Notes under the pieces: model-generated
What the model was told of the DNA's origin: nothing
Database searches by the model: none
Seen by the model: the letters and a program-made list of their open reading frames with translations, nothing else
Program-made: the position numbers and the translations under genes
Assembly: GCA_948471335.1 (NCBI GenBank)
Contig: CAOKRZ010000019.1
Span: 1-13,666 of the forward strand
From: an uncultured Christensenella sp.
GTDB lineage: Bacteria; Bacillota; Clostridia; Christensenellales; UBA1242
Direction of reading: 5' to 3'
Length of the DNA stretch: 13,666 nucleotides
Part shown: positions 13,598 to 13,666 of the stretch, piece by piece
Layout: the number at the start of each line of letters is the position of its first letter
Numbering within the stretch: position 1 is the first letter of the stretch

Positions 13598-13666
13598 TTA
13601 AGCAAGAACAAATTGTCCTTTCTGCGCCCTATCATTTGTATCGCGATAGCTAAGCTGAATGCTATC
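13598..13666 (-). CDS. C-terminal 22 codons of an unidentified gene (continues beyond the right edge)
   Basis: The frame reads DSIQLSYRDTNDRAQKGQFV and two more residues before TAA at 13598-13600. The stop codon is part of the AAGGAGG ribosome binding site of the actin-like gene, 9 nt before its start, which suggests one operon with coupled translation. The fragment is too short to name. Confidence 0.5.
   Translation of the reverse strand, partial: DSIQLSYRDTNDRAQKGQFVLA

Overview
The window looks like a piece of the chromosome of an AT-rich, monoderm, low-GC Gram-positive bacterium, most plausibly an uncultured member of the Clostridia (Bacillota). The evidence is strong AAGGAG/GGAGG ribosome binding sites, sigma-A type TTGACA/TATAAT promoters, intrinsic terminators, TGA used as a stop, clostridial-type housekeeping genes (tex, dinB, trxB, rplM-rpsI, minD-minE) and a large surface protein ending in InlB/Listeria-Bacteroides-type repeats. 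The genus cannot be fixed from sequence reading alone. I see no tRNA, rRNA, CRISPR array, transposase or phage gene.

Layout, left to right. (1) 1-1277: a leftward pair, a degenerate amidohydrolase-like gene overlapping the start of tex, with its own promoter. (2) 1278-2471: rightward dinB (Y-family DNA polymerase), ending in a bidirectional terminator shared with the convergent trxB. (3) 2502-3468: leftward trxB, a thioredoxin reductase-like flavoprotein lacking the usual NADPH-selecting arginines. (4) 3521-4541: the leftward rplM-rpsI operon with its own promoter and a structured leader. (5) 4572-5257: an unrecognised soluble helical protein, leftward. (6) 5344-11355: a rightward unit made of a strong promoter, a possible 46-aa small ORF, a 387-aa membrane-anchored protein, and a 1508-aa membrane-anchored giant carrying six diverged copies of a roughly 190-240 aa domain plus two InlB-type repeats, closed by a bidirectional terminator. 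(7) 11362-13666: a leftward cell-shape/division group of a divergent MreB-like actin homologue, minD and minE, preceded by the last 22 codons of another gene.

The most unusual parts are the 5344-11355 surface-protein unit and the set of catalytically degraded paralogues. In the surface unit, a single-copy anchored protein is followed by a chain of repeated beta-rich domains. The degraded paralogues are the amidohydrolase-like protein next to tex, which has lost its metal-binding histidines, and the MreB-like protein next to minDE, which has lost the expected phosphate-loop acidic and catalytic residues. MinE also lacks the usual N-terminal membrane-targeting segment, and no minC is seen. Functional readings of these unusual parts are inference; family assignments for tex, dinB, trxB, rplM, rpsI, minD and minE rest on recognisable motifs.
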